This document shows positions 62,804-64,000 of a DNA stretch of 64,000 nucleotides, piece after piece; the stretch's first letter is position 1, and each line of letters starts with the position of its first letter. The stretch covers positions 143,761-207,760 of the forward strand of contig CAVVQV010000007.1 in the NCBI GenBank assembly GCA_963750495.1, given 5' to 3'. The position numbers and the translations under genes are program-made. The notes under the pieces were generated by a model. It saw only the letters and a program-made list of their open reading frames with translations, searched no databases and was not told the DNA's origin. This DNA comes from JANLYC01 sp963750495. GTDB lineage: Bacteria; Actinomycetota; Actinomycetes; Propionibacteriales; Nocardioidaceae.

Positions 62804-64000
62804 ATGCCTGACGTCCCTCCCGACCGCCCCGACGACGGTATGCCGGACGAGCCCGACCACGGGTCGTCCGACGAGCCGACCGCATCCAACCCCTTTGCCG
62901 GTACGCCGTTCGAGCAGGTCTTCGGCGGACTCGCCAGCGGCGACATGAGCGGCCTGCAGGCCGTCTTCGGCCAGCTCCAGCGGATGTTGGCGCCTCACGA
63001 GGGAGCCGTCAACTGGGAGTTCTCCCGGGACCTCGCCCGCCAGGTAGTGGCCCAGCAAGCCGACCGCTCCCCCGACGCCGGCGACGTCGCTCGTCTGCAC
63101 GACGTGGCCCGGCTGGCCGAGCACTGGCTCGACGGCGTCACCGAGTTTCCGGCTGCGAGCAGCACGATGACGGCCTGGAGCCGCGCCGAATGGGTCGAGG
63201 CCAGCATGCCGACCTGGCGCACGCTCGTCGAACCCATCGCCGAGAGCGTCGTCGCAGCGATGGGCGAGGCCCTGCCGGCTGAGGCCAAGGCGATGGCCGG
63301 CCCGATGATCGGCATGCTCAACCAGCTCGGCGGTGCCATGTTCAGCCAGCAGGTCGGCCAGGCCATCGGTGGACTCTCGCAGGAGGTCATCTCCGCGACC
63401 GACCTCGGCTTCCCCGTGACCGAGGACCACCGACCCGCCCTGGTGCTGAGCAACGCGACGGCCTTCGCGCGCGGACTCGGCATCGACGAGTCCGATGTGC
63501 TGCTCTACCTGGTGCTGCGGGAGTGCGCCCATCAACGACTCTTCCTGAACGCCCCCTGGCTCCGCGACTACATCCTGGCGGCCACCGAGGCGTACGCGCG
63601 GGGCATCACGATCGATGTCTCCGCCATCGAGCAGAGCATGCAAGGACTCGACCCGAGCAACATGGAGGCGATGCAGGACGCCCTCAACGGCGGCCTCTTC
63701 GACCTCGAGCAGACGCCGGCACAGCGAGCGCATTGGCCCGTCTCGAGACGACGTTGGCGTTGGTCGAGGGCTGGGTGAACGAGGTCGTCAGCCAGGCCGC
63801 CGACAAGGTGATGCCGGAGGCCGGTGCGCTGCGTGAGGCAATGCGTCGCCGCCGCGGCTCGGCGGTCCGGCTGAGGAGACCTTTGCGACGCTCGTCGGAC
63901 TCGAGCTCAGGCCGCGTCGACTGCGTGATGCAGCGGCCCTGTTCGGCGCGCTGCGTGCCGCCGAGGGCGCAGCGGCTCGCGACGGCGTGTGGGCCCACCC
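62804..64000 (+). pseudogene. Zinc-dependent metalloprotease (DUF2342 family), frameshifted and cut by the window end
   Basis: The first frame reads the N-terminal part with LVLRECAHQRLFLNAPWL, the zinc region of this family, up to DLEQTPAQRA. Then a missing base near 63730 moves the coding signal to LARLETTLALVEGWVNEV and VMPEAGALREAMRRRR, and a second shift at about 63855-63863 leads to GPAEETFATLVGLELRPRR and GALRAAEGAAARDGVWAHP. The gene is conserved in actinobacteria, so I suspect sequence errors rather than real decay. It is divergent from moaE. Confidence 0.75.

Overview
The window is GC-rich, densely packed DNA from an actinobacterium, with many ATGA/GTGA stop-start overlaps. The gene set (PPA1309 family, UPF0182, the PDZ/Lon-S16 protease, the F420-associated zinc metalloprotease family, aroA-rsgA-hisN order) fits Propionibacteriales, most likely Nocardioidaceae. 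This is inferred from remembered family distributions, not from a search.

Layout. (1) 0-7 kb is core-like: 3' end of aroA, rsgA, hisN, a CBS protein, an FKBP isomerase, an S4 RNA-binding protein and several small membrane proteins. (2) 6.7-11.1 kb holds two tandem OmpR-type two-component systems. They face a divergent run at 11.2-16.8 kb: PAP2 phosphatase, flippase-like UPF0104 protein, GT4 glycosyltransferase, PIG-L deacetylase and, after a gap, a PhoX-like phosphatase. Two promoters of this run carry the same 11-bp-period CCTTCAY repeats and the same -10-like hexamer, suggesting one response-regulator regulon building a cell-envelope glycolipid. (3) 16.8-24.2 kb looks like amine/guanidine catabolism: copper amine oxidase, agmatinase-family ureohydrolase, TetR regulator with a palindromic operator, and an NCS1 permease. 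(4) 24-38 kb is accessory and worn: TetR regulators, a cyclase, a large secreted propeller/LamG protein, a nitronate monooxygenase, two RibD/DHFR-like reductases around an MFS exporter, an orphan M15-type lysin, and at least five broken genes. (5) 38-49.4 kb has a MalT-type LuxR regulator, a thioredoxin-reductase-like enzyme and an MMPL + ABC exporter + M23 peptidase + lipoprotein hydrolase run. The promoter of the MMPL run and that of the small operon beside the LuxR gene match over 46 nt with identical spacing.

(6) 49.76-57.13 kb is a 7.4-kb genomic island in the 3' end of the initiator tRNA gene. The intact tRNA-fMet (57098-57171, minus strand) and a 34-bp copy of its 3' end (49764-49797) bound it. 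Its tyrosine recombinase lies beside the tRNA, and its cargo is a NarL-type two-component system, an ABC-2 exporter and a membrane protein. Just outside the far end is the C-terminal relic of a related recombinase plus its own terminator, so an older, similar element probably used the same site earlier.

(7) 57.2-64 kb returns to core genes: UPF0182, PPA1309, the PDZ/S16 protease, a small membrane protein, moaE and the metalloprotease. The last contains two apparent frameshifts near the window end, which may be sequence errors.

The best candidates for something undescribed are the stacked tRNA-fMet elements, the LuxR-linked promoter pair, and the repeat-controlled PAP2/flippase/GT4/PIG-L pathway. 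I saw no CRISPR array, transposase or intact prophage.
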